From contig NZ_FOGC01000001.1 in the NCBI RefSeq assembly GCF_900111105.1, positions 534,519-598,518 of the forward strand: a stretch of DNA of 64,000 nucleotides. Direction: 5' to 3'. The stretch's first letter is position 1; every line of letters starts with the position of its first letter. A program made the translations under genes and the position numbers. Source of the stretch: Rosenbergiella nectarea. GTDB taxonomy: Bacteria > Pseudomonadota > Gammaproteobacteria > Enterobacterales > Enterobacteriaceae. A model generated the notes under the pieces. That model worked only from the letters and a program-made list of their open reading frames with translations, ran no database searches and was not told the origin of the DNA. Below are positions 1 to 9,596 of the stretch, in pieces.

Positions 1-170
1 GCGAGCTACTGGGTGAAATTGGTCTTGCGATCGAGATGGGCTGTGATGCAGAAGACATCGCGCTGACTATCCATGCTCACCCAACGTTACACGAGTCTAT
101 CGGTCTGGCTGCGGAAGTATTTGAAGGAAGCATTACCGATCTGCCTAACCCTAAAGCTAAGAAAAAGTAA
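1..170 (+). CDS. lpd: Dihydrolipoyl dehydrogenase, C-terminal end (partial)
   Basis: Only the last 55 codons are present, read from base 3 to the TAA at 168-170. They encode the end of the dimerisation domain of the E3 flavoprotein shared by the pyruvate and 2-oxoglutarate dehydrogenase complexes. The HAHPT motif, with the His that acts as active-site base across the dimer, is visible, as is the usual lysine-rich tail ending KAKKK. The assignment also rests on context, since acnB follows lpd here as in other enterobacteria. The gene continues upstream of the window. Confidence 0.95.
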   Translation, partial: ELLGEIGLAIEMGCDAEDIALTIHAHPTLHESIGLAAEVFEGSITDLPNPKAKKK

Positions 171-197
171 GCGTTACTTAGCGATGCTTTACTCTAT

Positions 198-226
198 ACC
201 GCGATAACGTATCGCGGTTTTTTTTT
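198..226 (+). terminator. Rho-independent terminator of lpd
   Basis: A perfect 9-bp stem ACCGCGATA/TATCGCGGT (198-206 and 210-218) with a 3-nt loop is followed by eight T. It lies about 30 bp after the lpd stop codon, so it is the likely end of the pyruvate dehydrogenase operon. Confidence 0.9.
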
Positions 227-518
227 GCCTAAAGTTGCTGAACAAGCCGTGTGAACAACAATTAAAATGCTCGACAGCGGTCGAAAATAAGCGTTTAGTA
301 AGATAATGATTTCAACCTATACGTGGTAGAAATGTGATTAACGCCATGAGAGTCACATAGCACTAACGGGTATCGGTAAAGGCTACATTTGAACGGGTTC
401 GAGGCATTGCCGCGAAAGTCGCGCAGCATGATCCCCTAACACCCTGTCACAAAGAGTTATTTTTATCACGATACCGCTTTTTATTTAGTAGTCATTATGT
501 TGTGTTTTTGTAAACAGA
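227..518. other. Intergenic region between lpd and acnB, no gene seen
   Basis: No convincing open reading frame, RNA gene or repeat was found here. E. coli carries yacH at this position and it is absent. The far end holds the acnB promoter candidate listed separately. Confidence 0.5.
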
Positions 519-547
519 TTAACAAAGAATAAAAATACTGCTATTCT
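519..547 (+). promoter_or_regulatory. Candidate sigma-70 promoter of acnB
   Basis: TTAACA (519-524) and TATTCT (542-547) are separated by exactly 17 bp, giving a 5/6 match to the -35 and a 4/6 match to the -10. A leader of roughly 90 nt would follow before the acnB start. No clear CRP or ArcA site was recognised. Confidence 0.45.
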
Positions 548-645
548 CAGTGAGCTAAACCGACCATCAAAAACCTATAAAAAGATAATAATTTATCGGT
601 AGTAGAGGGTTGAAAAGCTATAACAATGTGAGCGAGGAGAACGTC

Positions 646-3243
646 GTGCTAGAAGAATACCGTGAGCACGTTGCTGAACGTGCTGCCCAAGGGATCGTAC
701 CTAAGCCTTTAGAGGCGACCCAAATGGCTGGCCTAGTAGAATTACTCAAAAATCCCCCCCAAGGCGAAGAAGAGTTTCTGGTCGACTTATTAGTGAATCG
801 AGTTCCGCCGGGTGTAGATGAAGCGGCCTATGTCAAAGCTGGTTTCTTAGCGGCCGTAGCAAAAGGCGAAACTGCATCGCCATTAATATCTCGTGAAAAA
901 GCCACTGAACTTTTAGGGACGATGCAAGGCGGATATAATATCCATCCTTTAATCGAACTATTAGAAGATGACACTCTGGCCCCTATTGCAGCAAAAGCCC
1001 TATCCCACACCCTGCTAATGTTTGATAATTTTTATGACGTTGAGGAAAAAGCGAAAGCGGGTAATGCCTACGCCGAGCAAATTCTTAAGTCGTGGGCGGA
1101 AGCCGAATGGTTCAAAGCGCGTCCTGAATTAGCCGAAAAGATCACCGTAACCGTCTTTAAAGTAACCGGTGAAACGAATACGGATGATTTATCCCCCGCT
1201 CCAGATGCATGGTCCCGTCCTGATATCCCATTACATGCTTTAGCTATGCTGAAAAACGAGCGTGAAGGGATAGTGCCAGACGAGCCGGGTAATGTCGGTC
1301 CAATTAAACAAATCGAGCAACTCGCTGCCCAAGGTTACCCACTAGCCTATGTTGGGGATGTTGTGGGAACCGGTTCTTCACGGAAATCAGCCACGAACTC
1401 TGTGTTATGGTTTATGGGGGATGATATCCCGCATGTACCGAACAAGAAGGGCGGTGGAGTGGTATTGGGCACTAAAATCGCCCCGATTTTCTTTAACACT
1501 ATGGAAGATGCTGGGGCATTACCGATCGAGGTCGATGTCAGCGATCTGAATATGGGCGATGTGATTGATATCTACCCTTACAAGGGTGAAATCTGTCGCC
1601 ATGATACCGATGAAGTGCTGGTTCGTTTCGAACTGAAAACCGAAGTCTTATTGGACGAAGTCCGGGCGGGTGGCCGTATTCCACTGATTATTGGCCGTGG
1701 ACTGACGACTAAAGCGCGTGAATCGCTCGATTTACCCGTTAGCGATGTATTCCGCAGTGCAAAACCCGTTGAAACCAGTACGCGTGGCTACTCCTTAGCA
1801 CAAAAAATGGTGGGCCGTGCTTGTGGTGTCGACGGTATACGCCCAGGAGAATATTGCGAGCCGAAAATGACCTCGGTAGGGTCTCAGGATACCACCGGAC
1901 CCATGACGCGTGATGAACTTAAAGATCTCGCTTGCTTAGGTTTCTCCGCCGACTTAGTCATGCAGTCATTCTGTCATACTGCGGCTTACCCTAAACCAGT
2001 GGATGTTCAAACCCACCATACGCTACCCGATTTCATCATGAACCGTGGTGGCGTTTCACTGCGCCCAGGCGATGGTATTATTCATAGTTGGTTAAACCGT
2101 ATGCTATTACCTGATACTGTCGGCACGGGTGGAGACTCACATACCCGTTTCCCTATCGGTATCTCATTCCCTGCTGGCTCTGGATTAGTCGCCTTTGCGG
2201 CGGCAACAGGTGTGATGCCTCTCGATATGCCTGAGTCAGTACTGGTGCGGTTCAAAGGCGAACGTCAACCTGGTATTACGCTGCGCGATCTGGTTCATGC
2301 GATCCCTCTTTATGCGATTAAACAAGGACTGCTTACCGTAGAAAAGAAAGGTAAAAAGAACGTTTTCTCTGGCCGTATCTTAGAAATCGAAGGGTTACCT
2401 GACTTAAAAGTTGAGCAAGCCTTTGAGCTTTCGGATGCCTCAGCAGAACGTTCAGCGGCAGGTTGTACGATCAAGTTAGATCAAGCGCCGATCATTGAAT
2501 ACCTTAACTCGAATATCGTGCTGTTGAAGTGGATGATCGCCGAAGGTTATGGTGATCGTCGTACCATTGAACGTCGTATTCAAAACATGGAAAAATGGCT
2601 GGCTGATCCACAATTGCTTGAAGGCGATGCGGATGCTGAGTACGCAGCGATTATTGAGATCGACCTTTCAGAGATTAAAGAACCGATCCTCTGCGCACCT
2701 AACGATCCTGATGACGCGCGTGTGCTCTCCGATGTTCAGGGTGAGAAGATCGACGAAGTCTTTATCGGCTCATGTATGACCAATATTGGTCACTTCCGTG
2801 CAGCAGGTAAACTGCTCGATAAATTCAAAGGCCAACTTCCAACCCGGCTGTGGGTCGCTCCCCCCACTAAGATGGATGCGGCACAACTGACGGAAGAGGG
2901 CTATTACAGCATCTTTGGTAAAAGTGGCGCGCGTGTTGAGATCCCTGGCTGCTCACTCTGTATGGGTAACCAAGCTCGCGTCGCGGAAGGGGCTACAGTT
3001 GTTTCAACATCAACCCGTAACTTCCCTAACCGCCTTGGTCAAGGGGCTAATGTTTTCTTAGCCTCGGCTGAACTTGCTGCGGTCTCTGCATTACTGGGCA
3101 AATTACCGACGGCAGATGAGTACCAGACCTATATGAATGAAGTGGATAAGAGTGCCGATGATACTTATCGTTACCTCAACTTTGACCGCCTCAACCAATA
3201 TACGTCTAAAGCGGATGAAGTTATTTTCCAAAGCGCGGTGTAA
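646..3243 (+). CDS. acnB: Bifunctional aconitate hydratase 2 / 2-methylisocitrate dehydratase
   Basis: AcnB is the main TCA-cycle aconitase, interconverting citrate and isocitrate; in the family it also hydrates 2-methyl-cis-aconitate. The protein has 865 residues, the E. coli length. The domain order is the B-type one: an N-terminal HEAT-like domain, the swivel domain, then the three cluster-binding domains. The [4Fe-4S] ligands are visible at Cys710 (in GSCMTN), Cys769 and Cys772 (in GCSLCMG). The GTG at 646 was chosen because GAGGAGA sits 6 nt upstream and the product then begins at the E. coli N-terminus. A frame open upstream to a TTG at 610 has no such support. It is monocistronic, with its own promoter and terminator. 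Confidence 0.98.
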   Translation: MLEEYREHVAERAAQGIVPKPLEATQMAGLVELLKNPPQGEEEFLVDLLVNRVPPGVDEAAYVKAGFLAAVAKGETASPLISREKATELLGTMQGGYNIHPLIELLEDDTLAPIAAKALSHTLLMFDNFYDVEEKAKAGNAYAEQILKSWAEAEWFKARPELAEKITVTVFKVTGETNTDDLSPAPDAWSRPDIPLHALAMLKNEREGIVPDEPGNVGPIKQIEQLAAQGYPLAYVGDVVGTGSSRKSATNSVLWFMGDDIPHVPNKKGGGVVLGTKIAPIFFNTMEDAGALPIEVDVSDLNMGDVIDIYPYKGEICRHDTDEVLVRFELKTEVLLDEVRAGGRIPLIIGRGLTTKARESLDLPVSDVFRSAKPVETSTRGYSLAQKMVGRACGVDGIRPGEYCEPKMTSVGSQDTTGPMTRDELKDLACLGFSADLVMQSFCHTAAYPKPVDVQTHHTLPDFIMNRGGVSLRPGDGIIHSWLNRMLLPDTVGTGGDSHTRFPIGISFPAGSGLVAFAAATGVMPLDMPESVLVRFKGERQPGITLRDLVHAIPLYAIKQGLLTVEKKGKKNVFSGRILEIEGLPDLKVEQAFELSDASAERSAAGCTIKLDQAPIIEYLNSNIVLLKWMIAEGYGDRRTIERRIQNMEKWLADPQLLEGDADAEYAAIIEIDLSEIKEPILCAPNDPDDARVLSDVQGEKIDEVFIGSCMTNIGHFRAAGKLLDKFKGQLPTRLWVAPPTKMDAAQLTEEGYYSIFGKSGARVEIPGCSLCMGNQARVAEGATVVSTSTRNFPNRLGQGANVFLASAELAAVSALLGKLPTADEYQTYMNEVDKSADDTYRYLNFDRLNQYTSKADEVIFQSAV

Positions 3244-3276
3244 TTAGCACTCGCCTATGAAATAATAATCTAACCG

Positions 3277-3305
3277 AAAAGGGGAGCCAATGGCTCCCCT
3301 TTTTA
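3277..3305 (+). terminator. Rho-independent terminator of acnB
   Basis: The GGGGAGCC/GGCTCCCC stem (3281-3288 and 3292-3299) has a 3-nt loop, an A-run before it and a T-run after it. It lies about 40 bp after the acnB stop. Confidence 0.9.
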
Positions 3306-3353
3306 TCGTTGTGGGGGCAGCATCCCCCAGTCCTGGCGAAAAGAGGAATCATC

Positions 3354-3713
3354 ATGGATTATCAGTTTGTTAAAGATATAGAGGGCCGCGTCCGTGTGCA
3401 GATGTCGATGGATCATGAAGTGATTGGACAATGGTTTAACGAAGAAGTGAATGCCGACTCGGCACTCCTGGATGCGGTGGTTACCGGCGCAACACAGGTC
3501 AAAGGCACAGAGCTACAATGGCAACATGTCGGGCGTGAATACACTATCGCATTGAGTGACGATGAGGTGATGATTCAAGCGAACTTATTGGCGATAAGTG
3601 TAGATGAACTGGATGAAGGAATGAGTTACTACGACCAAGAATCCCTCGCGTTTTGTGGTTTTGAGGATTTCTTTGCGTTAGTTGACGCATATCGCCAATT
3701 TAGTGGTCAGTGA
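3354..3713 (+). CDS. yacL: UPF0231 family protein YacL
   Basis: This is a small acidic cytoplasmic protein of 119 residues with no signal peptide or membrane segment. The N-terminal MDYQF, the GQWFNEEV stretch and the C-terminal GMSYYDQESLAFCG block identify the UPF0231 (YacL) family, whose function I do not know. The ATG at 3354 has AGAGGA upstream and matches the family start. In E. coli yacL also follows acnB, but speD and speE normally come next and are missing here. Its stop overlaps the end of the convergent yacC by a few bases. Confidence 0.93.
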   Translation: MDYQFVKDIEGRVRVQMSMDHEVIGQWFNEEVNADSALLDAVVTGATQVKGTELQWQHVGREYTIALSDDEVMIQANLLAISVDELDEGMSYYDQESLAFCGFEDFFALVDAYRQFSGQ

Positions 3714-4066
3714 GATTGTTTATTCACAAAAGCCAATAGCCCTAAGGTTTTCTCTGCTAAGAGATGACATTTCTGTTTGCTATCGACACGGATACCGCGT
3801 AAATCTGCGTAGCTGCTTTCACCACGCTGTTGCATATTGAAGCGATTATAATTACTCAAATTCCAGCCATTGTTGCGCGCAAAATTGATGAGTGCATTAC
3901 GGATTTGTGGATCGGGCAGGTCTTGATATCCACAATCGTTTTTAAGATAAATAAAGACAGCGGTGAGATCGGCCATATCGTCGGCTTGCGAATCGTCTAA
4001 GGCATAGCAATTGCTCGATAACTGTAAAAATAGTGGAATAAAGAGTATTTTAACTAAGGTTTTCAT
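3707..4066 (-). CDS. yacC: Exported PulS/OutS-like protein YacC
   Basis: The protein has 119 residues with a cleavable-looking signal peptide (short basic start, hydrophobic core, then NCYALDD). The mature part contains the YacC hallmark blocks DDMADLTAVF, LKNDCGY and NNGWNLSNYNRF. YacC belongs to the family of pilotin proteins PulS/OutS that guide secretins. No secretin system is in this window and no classical lipobox is present, so that role is not established. The ATG at 4066 gives the E. coli-like N-terminus MKTLVK; an in-frame upstream ATG would add nine residues without support. It is transcribed divergently from cueO. Confidence 0.88.
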   Translation of the reverse strand: MKTLVKILFIPLFLQLSSNCYALDDSQADDMADLTAVFIYLKNDCGYQDLPDPQIRNALINFARNNGWNLSNYNRFNMQQRGESSYADLRGIRVDSKQKCHLLAEKTLGLLAFVNKQSH

Positions 4067-4146
4067 GAAAATTCTCATCACTACAAATATCAATTAACGT
4101 TATCACAGAATAGGGAATAATGACGACAGGTTTACGCAGAGAACGC

Positions 4147-4177
4147 TTGACCTTGCCATAGGGGGATAGCGTAACGT
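4147..4177 (+). promoter_or_regulatory. CueR-type (MerR family) promoter of cueO
   Basis: TTGACC (4147-4152) and TAACGT (4172-4177) are separated by 19 bp, the overlong spacer typical of promoters activated by MerR-family regulators. The spacer starts inside an ACCTTGCC half-site and carries a G-rich opposing half-site, resembling the E. coli CueR operators of copA and cueO. It ends 29 bp before the cueO ATG. No cueR gene is in this window. Confidence 0.7.
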
Positions 4178-4206
4178 CAATGACTGGATAATTAGAGGGG
4201 ATACGT

Positions 4207-5805
4207 ATGCAACGTCGAGATTTTATCAAGCTCAGCTCATTACTGATTGGCGCAGGAGCACTGCCTGCATGGAGCCGAGTGGCCTTATCAGGACAGCGAC
4301 CACTTCTTACTACGCCTAGCTTACTTGAACCCGACCTGCATCAACGCATCGATTTAACTGCGATGGCCGGGACTAGCGTCTGGAATAATCACTCGGTATC
4401 GACGTGGGGTTACAATGGTCGCTATTTAGGGCCGGCGATTAAACTCCGACGCAACCAGCCTGTTTCATTGCGCGTGCATAATCACCTGCCGGTCGATACG
4501 ACGGTTCACTGGCATGGTTTAGTGGTGGGAGGCGAGGTTGATGGCGGTCCGCAGGAGGTGATCCGAGCGGGGGCACAGCGAGAAGTCACTTTTACGCCCG
4601 ATCAACCTGCAGCGACCTGCTGGTATCATCCTCATCCGCATATGACCTCGGGTTTCCAAGTCGCCAAAGGACTCGCGGGTATGCTTGTTATTGAAGACGA
4701 ACATATCAAAACATTACGGATCCCCGCGCAATGGGGCGTTGACGATATTCCACTGGTATTCCAGGATAAAAAATTGACTGATGCGGGCACGGATATCGAT
4801 TACCAGCTCGATATTATGCATGCGGCGGTGGGATGGTTTGGCGACATGATGTTGACCAATGGTAGCCAATATCCACAAGTCGCGTTACCGAACGGCTGGG
4901 TACGTTTACGGCTATTGAATGGCTGTAATGCTCGGTCGATGAATTTGGCGCTTAGCCATGACCACCCCTTTTACGTTATTGCCAGTGATGGGGGGTTATT
5001 GGCTGAGCCGGTTAAGGTTGAGCAATTGGCTATGTTACCCGGTGAACGTTTTGAGGTGATGATAGAGTTAACCGATACTAAGCCGTTTGATCTTGTTACT
5101 CTGCCGGTGACGCAAATGGGGATGACTCTCCCACCTTTTGACCAGCCCTTACCCCTATTAAAAATTCTCCCGCTACGCATTGGTGGCGGGGCAGAATTAC
5201 CCGATCATCTCGCAACATTACCTACGTTGCCGAGTAGTGAAGGACTGACGCGCCGCCGTATAGCCCTATCGATGGATAAACAGCTTGATACCCTCGGGAT
5301 GCAGCAATTAATGCAGCGTTATGGTCATCAAGCGATGGCGGGAATGCCGATGCACCACTCTATGCCGATGGCAGATAACACCGATAACTCCCATCAGCAA
5401 CACGGGCATGCAATGTCAAGCATGCAGGGTATGCCAAAAGCTACGCAAGGCTATGATTTTCATCAGGGTAATAAGATTAATGGCAAGGCTTACCAAATTG
5501 GGGATATTGCTTGGCAAAGCCCTCAAGGCCAGCATGAGATTTGGGAGATCAGTGGCGAAGGCGACATGATGTTACACCCTTTCCATATCCATGGAACACA
5601 GTATCGGATTCTGCGCGAAAATGACCAGCCGGTTGCGGCGCATCGCCAAGGTTTGAAAGATACCGTTCGAGTTGAGGGTGGGGTGAGCCAAGTATTGGTC
5701 TCCTTCCCGCATACTGCCGATCATCAGACCCCCTACATGGCCCACTGTCATTTATTAGAGCATGAAGATACTGGCATGATGATGAGTTTCACTGTCGGTA
5801 AGTAG
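4207..5805 (+). CDS. cueO: Periplasmic multicopper oxidase CueO (cuprous oxidase)
   Basis: CueO oxidises Cu(I) to Cu(II) in the periplasm, protecting against copper. The 532-residue protein starts with a Tat signal (QRRDFIK) followed by a hydrophobic stretch. It has three cupredoxin domains. The copper ligands are visible: HWHG at 101-104, HPH at 141-143, HPFHIH at 457-462, and HCHLLEHEDTGM at 513-524 with His513, Cys514, His515, His519 and Met524. A Met/His-rich segment at about 375-415 corresponds to the substrate-gating region of E. coli CueO but differs in sequence. The ATG at 4207 has AGAGGGGA upstream. Copper control is suggested by the CueR-type promoter. The gcd gene that follows in E. 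coli is absent. Confidence 0.97.
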   Translation: MQRRDFIKLSSLLIGAGALPAWSRVALSGQRPLLTTPSLLEPDLHQRIDLTAMAGTSVWNNHSVSTWGYNGRYLGPAIKLRRNQPVSLRVHNHLPVDTTVHWHGLVVGGEVDGGPQEVIRAGAQREVTFTPDQPAATCWYHPHPHMTSGFQVAKGLAGMLVIEDEHIKTLRIPAQWGVDDIPLVFQDKKLTDAGTDIDYQLDIMHAAVGWFGDMMLTNGSQYPQVALPNGWVRLRLLNGCNARSMNLALSHDHPFYVIASDGGLLAEPVKVEQLAMLPGERFEVMIELTDTKPFDLVTLPVTQMGMTLPPFDQPLPLLKILPLRIGGGAELPDHLATLPTLPSSEGLTRRRIALSMDKQLDTLGMQQLMQRYGHQAMAGMPMHHSMPMADNTDNSHQQHGHAMSSMQGMPKATQGYDFHQGNKINGKAYQIGDIAWQSPQGQHEIWEISGEGDMMLHPFHIHGTQYRILRENDQPVAAHRQGLKDTVRVEGGVSQVLVSFPHTADHQTPYMAHCHLLEHEDTGMMMSFTVGK

Positions 5806-5830
5806 GATGAATTAAGCACGATACAGGGTT

Positions 5831-5859
5831 TTTATCTCGATTAGATTCCCTGTTATACT
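5831..5859 (+). promoter_or_regulatory. Candidate sigma-70 promoter of hpt
   Basis: TATACT at 5854-5859 is a good -10; a weak -35 (TTTATC) lies 17 bp upstream. A leader of about 105 nt would precede hpt. Confidence 0.4.
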
Positions 5860-5971
5860 GCAGCCCCTGAATTTAAGCTGTAAATTTCTGGGGGTGATAT
5901 ATCCCACCCTTTCAGGACTTTTACGCTTTGCCGCACAATGAAAACTGAGTACTCTCAGTGAGATAGAGATT

Positions 5972-6502
5972 ATGAAACATACCGTTGAAGTGATGATTTC
6001 CGAGCAGGAAATAAAGAACCGTGTTACAGAATTAGGGCAACAGATCACCACCGCCTACCAAGATCGTGGCAGAGAGATGGTGTTAGTAGGACTACTACGC
6101 GGTTCATTTATGTTTATGGCGGACCTTTGTCGGGCGATTGACGTTTCTCACGAAGTTGATTTCATTACTGCCTCAAGTTACGGAAATGGCATGTCTTCAA
6201 CGCGAGATGTAAAAATACTGAAAGATTTGGATGAAGATATCCGCGGTAAAGATGTCTTGATCGTAGAAGATATTATCGACTCGGGTAATACATTGAGCAA
6301 AGTGCGCGAAATCTTACAATTACGTGAGCCTGCTTCCGTCGCGATCTGTACCTTATTGGATAAACCCGAGCGTCGTGAAGTTGACGTTACCGTGGAATAT
6401 GTCGGTTTCTCAATCCCTGATGAGTTCGTTGTCGGCTACGGAATCGATTATGCTCAACGCTATCGTCACCTCCCTTACGTTGGACGTGTCGTCCCTGAGT
6501 AA
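5972..6502 (+). CDS. hpt: Hypoxanthine phosphoribosyltransferase
   Basis: Hpt salvages hypoxanthine (and more weakly guanine) to the nucleotide with PRPP, in the cytosol. It has 176 residues, close to the family length. The PRPP-binding loop [10 protein letters not shown], the flexible-loop [12 protein letters not shown] segment and the [16 protein letters not shown] block near the C-terminus are all intact. The start MKHTVEVMI equals that of E. coli. The carbonic anhydrase gene can, normally convergent downstream, is missing. Confidence 0.97.
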   Translation: MKHTVEVMISEQEIKNRVTELGQQITTAYQDRGREMVLVGLLRGSFMFMADLCRAIDVSHEVDFITASSYGNGMSSTRDVKILKDLDEDIRGKDVLIVEDIIDSGNTLSKVREILQLREPASVAICTLLDKPERREVDVTVEYVGFSIPDEFVVGYGIDYAQRYRHLPYVGRVVPE

Positions 6503-6523
6503 CGGGTAAATAGCACAAAGTTT

Positions 6524-6544
6524 CAGGCCAGCCTTGCTGGCCTG
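6524..6544 (+). terminator. Hairpin after hpt, possible terminator
   Basis: A perfect 9-bp stem CAGGCCAGC/GCTGGCCTG with a CTT loop lies about 20 bp after the hpt stop. The T-run is poor (TTCTAT), so termination efficiency is uncertain. Confidence 0.55.
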
Positions 6545-6552
6545 TTCTATAA

Positions 6553-6867
6553 TGGACAGCGAGTAAGTGGTTGCACGCAGCGTTGAGACTCAAGGTCGCC
6601 TCGGTATGTTCAGGCGTTGTGCGTCAGGGGATTGACCTGACGACGGTGGCATATCAGTTTTCACTTCATCTTGTGATGACACGAGATCCTTAAAGATATT
6701 TCTCTCTGTGTACCGTTAGATTTCTCTGCCACTTCGAGAAGTGGGGGGAGTCAACGCTTGAGTATGAACAGAATGCCGATAGGTTTATATCGAGTCGCGA
6801 TCAGCTTTACCAACGCTTTATTCAAGAGCGTATGCTTAATCTGTTAAGGGTCGTGGCGGTACAATAA
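6553..6867 (+). pseudogene. Possible remnant of an unrecognised coding sequence
   Basis: Within the roughly 490-bp gap between hpt and yadG one frame stays open for 104 codons except for a single TAA at 6691-6693. The second part reads as a plausible soluble peptide (DRFISSRDQLYQRFIQER near its end), but there is no good start codon or ribosome site and I recognise no family. It does not resemble the carbonic anhydrase that E. coli has here. A short inverted repeat CGTCAGG/CCTGACG lies at 6622-6642. It may be ordinary non-coding DNA. Confidence 0.2.
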
Positions 6868-6996
6868 AGACCACTAACCCTCTTTGATACTGCTTCAGGG
6901 CGGTCATTCAGATCCATTCATTACCTCCTTCCACCATAAGGTTGAATGAGGACTTTTTTTAAATACTCATCTGTCATAAACAGGCGTGGAGTTGAT

Positions 6997-7920
6997 ATGA
7001 ATTATGCACTGGAAATTTCCGGGCTAACAAAAACGTATGGCAATCAAGTTCAAGCGTTAAAAGGGATCGATTTAACGGTGGAAGCAGGAGATTTCTACGC
7101 GCTACTCGGCCCAAATGGGGCAGGAAAGTCAACGACTATCGGGATTATCAGTTCGTTAGTGAATAAGTCCTCGGGAACTGTCCGCGTGTTTGGTCATGAC
7201 CTCGATACTGATAAAGTACGCGCCAAACTTCAGCTTGGCTTGGTCCCGCAAGAGTTTAATTTCAACCCCTTCGAAAGTGTCCTACAGGTAGTGACCAACC
7301 AAGCAGGGTATTACGGCGTAGAGAAAAAACTGGCCTTAGTGAGAGCCGAGAAGTACTTACGACAACTCGATTTGTGGGAAAAGCGTCACCAAAAATCACG
7401 GATGCTGTCCGGAGGGATGAAGCGACGTCTAATGATTGCCCGCGCCTTAATGCATGAGCCTAAGTTACTGATTCTCGATGAACCCACCGCCGGGGTGGAT
7501 ATTGAACTACGGCGTTCAATGTGGGGATTTCTAAAGCAGCTCAATGAAGCCGGAACGACCATCATCCTCACCACACACTATCTGGAAGAAGCGGAAATGC
7601 TATGCCGAAATATCGGCATCATTCAACGTGGTGAGTTGGTTGAAAATACCAGTATGAAGGCGTTGCTCGCCAAAGTGGTCTCGGAAACCTTTATTCTGGA
7701 TCTCGCTCCTCACACGGCTCCCGCGGTATTAGAGGGCTTCCAGTACGACGTTATCGATGGCACAACCTTAGAGGTCGAAGTGCTGCGTGAGCAAGGAATT
7801 AATCAAGTCTTTAGCCAGCTTTCTGCCCAGAATATTCAAGTATTGAGTATGCGAAATAAGGCAAATCGCTTGGAAGAGCTATTTGTAGATTTAGTGAGTA
7901 ACACGGGGAAAGATAATTAA
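6997..7920 (+). CDS. yadG: ABC transporter ATP-binding protein YadG
   Basis: This is the ATPase subunit of a predicted ABC-2 type exporter, partnered with YadH; the substrate is unknown. It has 307 residues. Walker A GPNGAGKST lies at 38-46, the signature LSGGM at 137-141 and Walker B ending at Asp161-Glu162 (LDEPTAGVD), followed by the H-loop TTHYLEE. The ATG at 6997 has GGAG at 6988-6991 and gives the family N-terminus MNYALEI; an upstream in-frame ATG at 6946 is less likely. The stop overlaps the yadH start by one base (TAATG), indicating translational coupling. Confidence 0.94.
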   Translation: MNYALEISGLTKTYGNQVQALKGIDLTVEAGDFYALLGPNGAGKSTTIGIISSLVNKSSGTVRVFGHDLDTDKVRAKLQLGLVPQEFNFNPFESVLQVVTNQAGYYGVEKKLALVRAEKYLRQLDLWEKRHQKSRMLSGGMKRRLMIARALMHEPKLLILDEPTAGVDIELRRSMWGFLKQLNEAGTTIILTTHYLEEAEMLCRNIGIIQRGELVENTSMKALLAKVVSETFILDLAPHTAPAVLEGFQYDVIDGTTLEVEVLREQGINQVFSQLSAQNIQVLSMRNKANRLEELFVDLVSNTGKDN

Positions 7921-8690
7921 TGGCACACTTATATTGGGTTGCACTTAAGCGGCTATGGGCGAAAGAAATCCATCGTTTCGGACGTATTTGGATCCAAACC
8001 TTAGTTCCGCCAGTTATTACCATGACGCTCTATTTTATCATTTTTGGTAATCTGATTGGATCGCGTATCGGGGATATGCATGGATTTACTTACATGCAAT
8101 TTATCGTACCGGGACTGATTATGATGTCGGTGATCACTAACTCTTACGCCAACGTTGCCTCATCCTTTTTTAGTGCTAAATTTCAGCATAACATCGAAGA
8201 GTTGTTGGTCGCCCCGGTCCCTACCCACATCATTATTGCAGGCTATGTGGGCGGTGGCGTTGCGCGGGGGATTTGCGTTGGCGCATTGGTGACCGCCATT
8301 TCACTGCTATTCGTTCCTTTTCATGTCTTCTATTGGCCAATGGTGGCATTAACTATTCTACTGACGGCTATCGTCTTCTCTTTGGCAGGCTTATTGAACG
8401 CTGTTTTTGCTCGTAGCTTTGACGATATTAGCCTGATCCCGACCTTTGTATTGACTCCTCTCACCTATTTGGGCGGCGTCTTTTATTCGTTATCGTTATT
8501 GCCACCTTTTTGGCAAGCGGTATCCAAGCTGAACCCGATTGTTTATATGATTAGTGGTTTTCGCTATGGTTTTCTGGGGATCCAAGATGTGCCAGTACCC
8601 TTGACGCTAGCGATACTCGTGGTTTTTGTGGCAGTGTTTTATGCGATTGTCTGGGCGTTAATCGAACGGGGTAAAGGGTTACGCAGTTAA
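7920..8690 (+). CDS. yadH: ABC-2 type transporter permease YadH
   Basis: This 256-residue inner-membrane permease has about six predicted transmembrane segments, beginning after the amphipathic start with QTLVPPVITMTLYF. The conserved ABC-2 signature region around PTFVLTPLTYLGGVFYSL is present. Its length equals E. coli YadH. It starts at the ATG overlapping the yadG stop, so the two form one operon and probably one complex. The export substrate is not known from the sequence. Confidence 0.94.
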   Translation: MAHLYWVALKRLWAKEIHRFGRIWIQTLVPPVITMTLYFIIFGNLIGSRIGDMHGFTYMQFIVPGLIMMSVITNSYANVASSFFSAKFQHNIEELLVAPVPTHIIIAGYVGGGVARGICVGALVTAISLLFVPFHVFYWPMVALTILLTAIVFSLAGLLNAVFARSFDDISLIPTFVLTPLTYLGGVFYSLSLLPPFWQAVSKLNPIVYMISGFRYGFLGIQDVPVPLTLAILVVFVAVFYAIVWALIERGKGLRS

Positions 8691-8709
8691 CCCCCTCAAC
8701 ACCTGATAG

Positions 8710-8743
8710 CCATAGTGTGAGGAGGTAACGCATCACACTATGG
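8710..8743. terminator. Bidirectional hairpin between yadH and panC
   Basis: An 11-bp perfect inverted repeat CCATAGTGTGA/TCACACTATGG with a 12-nt loop lies between convergent yadH and panC and includes the panC stop codon. No long T-run follows on either strand. Confidence 0.5.
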
Positions 8744-9586
8744 CAGTGTCACTTGCTGATTGTCGATCAGTCGGGCTTTCCCCAACCATGCCGCCATGAG
8801 AATAACTGCCTTAGGGCTGTGAGAGGTTAATGGCAGTAGATTCTCCGCATCACAGATAGCAATACCATCGGGCTGCCATCCCTTTTCCGTCAAACTCGCC
8901 ACAGCGCTATCGATAATGGCGGTATGATCTTGATCACCTTGCCGTAAACGTTCGGCCATTGAGTTCATGACCTGACTCAGTTGAACCGCTTGCTGGCGTT
9001 CAGCGTCAGTGAGATAGCCATTACGTGAGCTGAGGGCAAGGCCGTCTTCAGCGCGGACTGTCGGTACACCAACAATTGTGATGGGATAATTAAGGTCGAT
9101 CACCATTTTACGAATAATGGCTAATTGCTGAAAATCTTTCTCGCCAAAACACGCCACATCCGGTTGAACGATATTAAATAATTTACTGACCACCGTGCTC
9201 ACACCGCGAAAATGTCCAGGGCGACTGGCACCTTCTAACAGCTCAGAGAGACCCGGCACATGAACAAAGGATTGCTCGGTGAGCCCTGTTGGGTAGAGTG
9301 CGTTGGCTGCAGGGGCAAACAATAGATCCGCTTTATCAGATAATAGTTGCTGATCATTCTCAAGCGTACGCGGATAGCGCGCTAAGTCATCTGGCCGATC
9401 AAACTGCATCGGGTTAACGAAGATAGAGACGACAACACAATCCGCTAACTGTTTCGCTCGCTCCACTAGAGTGATATGTCCCTGATGGAGATTTCCCATG
9501 GTCGGGACAAAAGCAATGGTTTTGCCTTGGCGACGTAAATCGCTCAACTGTTGTTGCAGGGCGGGTATTTCATGAAAAGTCTGCAT
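8738..9586 (-). CDS. panC: Pantothenate synthetase
   Basis: PanC joins pantoate and beta-alanine with ATP to make pantothenate, the vitamin B5 precursor of coenzyme A. It has 282 residues. The HIGH-type ATP motif is seen in [10 protein letters not shown] near residue 30, and the KMSKS-like region in [10 protein letters not shown]. The pantoate-binding block [15 protein letters not shown] is intact. It lies just downstream of panB with a 10-bp gap, so the two are an operon. The aspartate decarboxylase gene panD, which makes beta-alanine and precedes panC in E. coli, is not in the window. Confidence 0.97.
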   Translation of the reverse strand: MQTFHEIPALQQQLSDLRRQGKTIAFVPTMGNLHQGHITLVERAKQLADCVVVSIFVNPMQFDRPDDLARYPRTLENDQQLLSDKADLLFAPAANALYPTGLTEQSFVHVPGLSELLEGASRPGHFRGVSTVVSKLFNIVQPDVACFGEKDFQQLAIIRKMVIDLNYPITIVGVPTVRAEDGLALSSRNGYLTDAERQQAVQLSQVMNSMAERLRQGDQDHTAIIDSAVASLTEKGWQPDGIAICDAENLLPLTSHSPKAVILMAAWLGKARLIDNQQVTLP

Positions 9587-9596
9587 GGCAAGAAAT

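Noticed and set aside
340..370. TGTGA and TCACA pair upstream of acnB as a CRP site.
   Set aside because: The half-sites are about 15 bp apart rather than 6, so it does not fit a CRP operator.
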